In this document: piece by piece, positions 5,731-6,609 of the stretch
Layout: each line of letters opens with the position of its first letter
Position numbering within the stretch: position 1 is the stretch's first letter
Assembly (NCBI GenBank): GCA_029881015.1
Contig: JAOUNK010000188.1
Span: 1-6,609, forward strand
Length of the DNA: 6,609 nucleotides
Direction of reading: 5' to 3'
Origin: Gammaproteobacteria bacterium
GTDB taxonomy: Bacteria > Pseudomonadota > Gammaproteobacteria > Steroidobacterales > Woeseiaceae
Notes under the pieces: generated by a model
The model's database searches: none
The model's input: only the letters and a program-made list of their open reading frames with translations
Told to the model about the DNA's origin: nothing
Position numbers and translations under genes: made by a program

Positions 5731-5744
5731 GCGTCGGTTGTATC
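5723..5744. repeat. Inverted repeat over the gyrB -10 region
   Basis: GATACAA (5723-5729) and TTGTATC (5738-5744) are perfect 7-bp arms with an 8-nt spacer. The left arm contains most of the -10 hexamer, and the right arm ends 1 nt before the ribosome binding site. It may be an operator or an RNA hairpin for transcripts entering from recF; it lacks the U-tract of a terminator. Confidence 0.5.
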
Positions 5745-5745
5745 T

Positions 5746-5751
5746 AAAGGA
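5746..5751 (+). promoter_or_regulatory. gyrB ribosome binding site
   Basis: AAAGGA lies 6 nt before the ATG at 5758, a strong and well-spaced site that fixes the start. Confidence 0.8.
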
Positions 5752-5757
5752 CTGCGG

Positions 5758-6609
<852 letters not shown>

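Noticed and set aside
5675..5757. Terminator between recF and gyrB
   Set aside because: The inverted repeat at 5723-5744 is AT-rich with an 8-nt loop and is followed by a ribosome binding site rather than a T-run.

Overview
This window is the chromosomal replication-origin neighbourhood of a GC-rich gammaproteobacterium. The assignment rests on gene order (yidC-rnpA-rpmH on the minus strand, diverging from dnaA-dnaN-recF-gyrB on the plus strand) and on proteins that read closest to the Escherichia coli and Pseudomonas versions. Examples are the DnaA domain IV, the MPMRL end of DnaN, and a GyrB N-terminus almost collinear with E. coli. Genus and species cannot be fixed from the sequence alone.

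Layout. Positions 1-1113 (minus) are the N-terminal two thirds of the membrane insertase gene yidC. Its start overlaps the end of rnpA by 8 bp, and the yidD gene that usually sits between them is missing. rnpA (1106-1489, minus, TTG start) follows rpmH (1531-1665, minus). A 255-bp divergent spacer (1666-1920) holds a good sigma70-type promoter for rpmH, overlapping inverted repeats in the rpmH leader, and one perfect DnaA box ahead of dnaA. dnaA (1921-3264) most likely starts at TTG.

The 208-bp dnaA-dnaN spacer looks like oriC. It has a cluster of DnaA boxes next to the dnaA stop, a perfect IHF-consensus match, another DnaA box, and then a very AT-rich tract just before dnaN. dnaN (3473-4567), recF (4604-5674) and gyrB (5758 to the window end, partial) run in the same direction. 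gyrB seems to have its own extended -10 promoter inside a short perfect inverted repeat.

The most interesting layer is non-coding information inside a coding gene. recF carries two copies of the palindrome GTTCCACGTGGAAC, one extended to a perfect 16-mer. This is the ParB-binding parS sequence, and both copies are read as Phe-His-Val-Glu in RecF. The window therefore combines replication initiation (DnaA, oriC), the sliding clamp (DnaN), gap repair (RecF), supercoiling (GyrB), probable chromosome-segregation loading sites (parS), and the tRNA-processing, ribosome and membrane-insertion cluster. I found no mobile element, CRISPR array, tRNA or rRNA, and no sign of a new multi-gene system. The notable points are regulatory or architectural.
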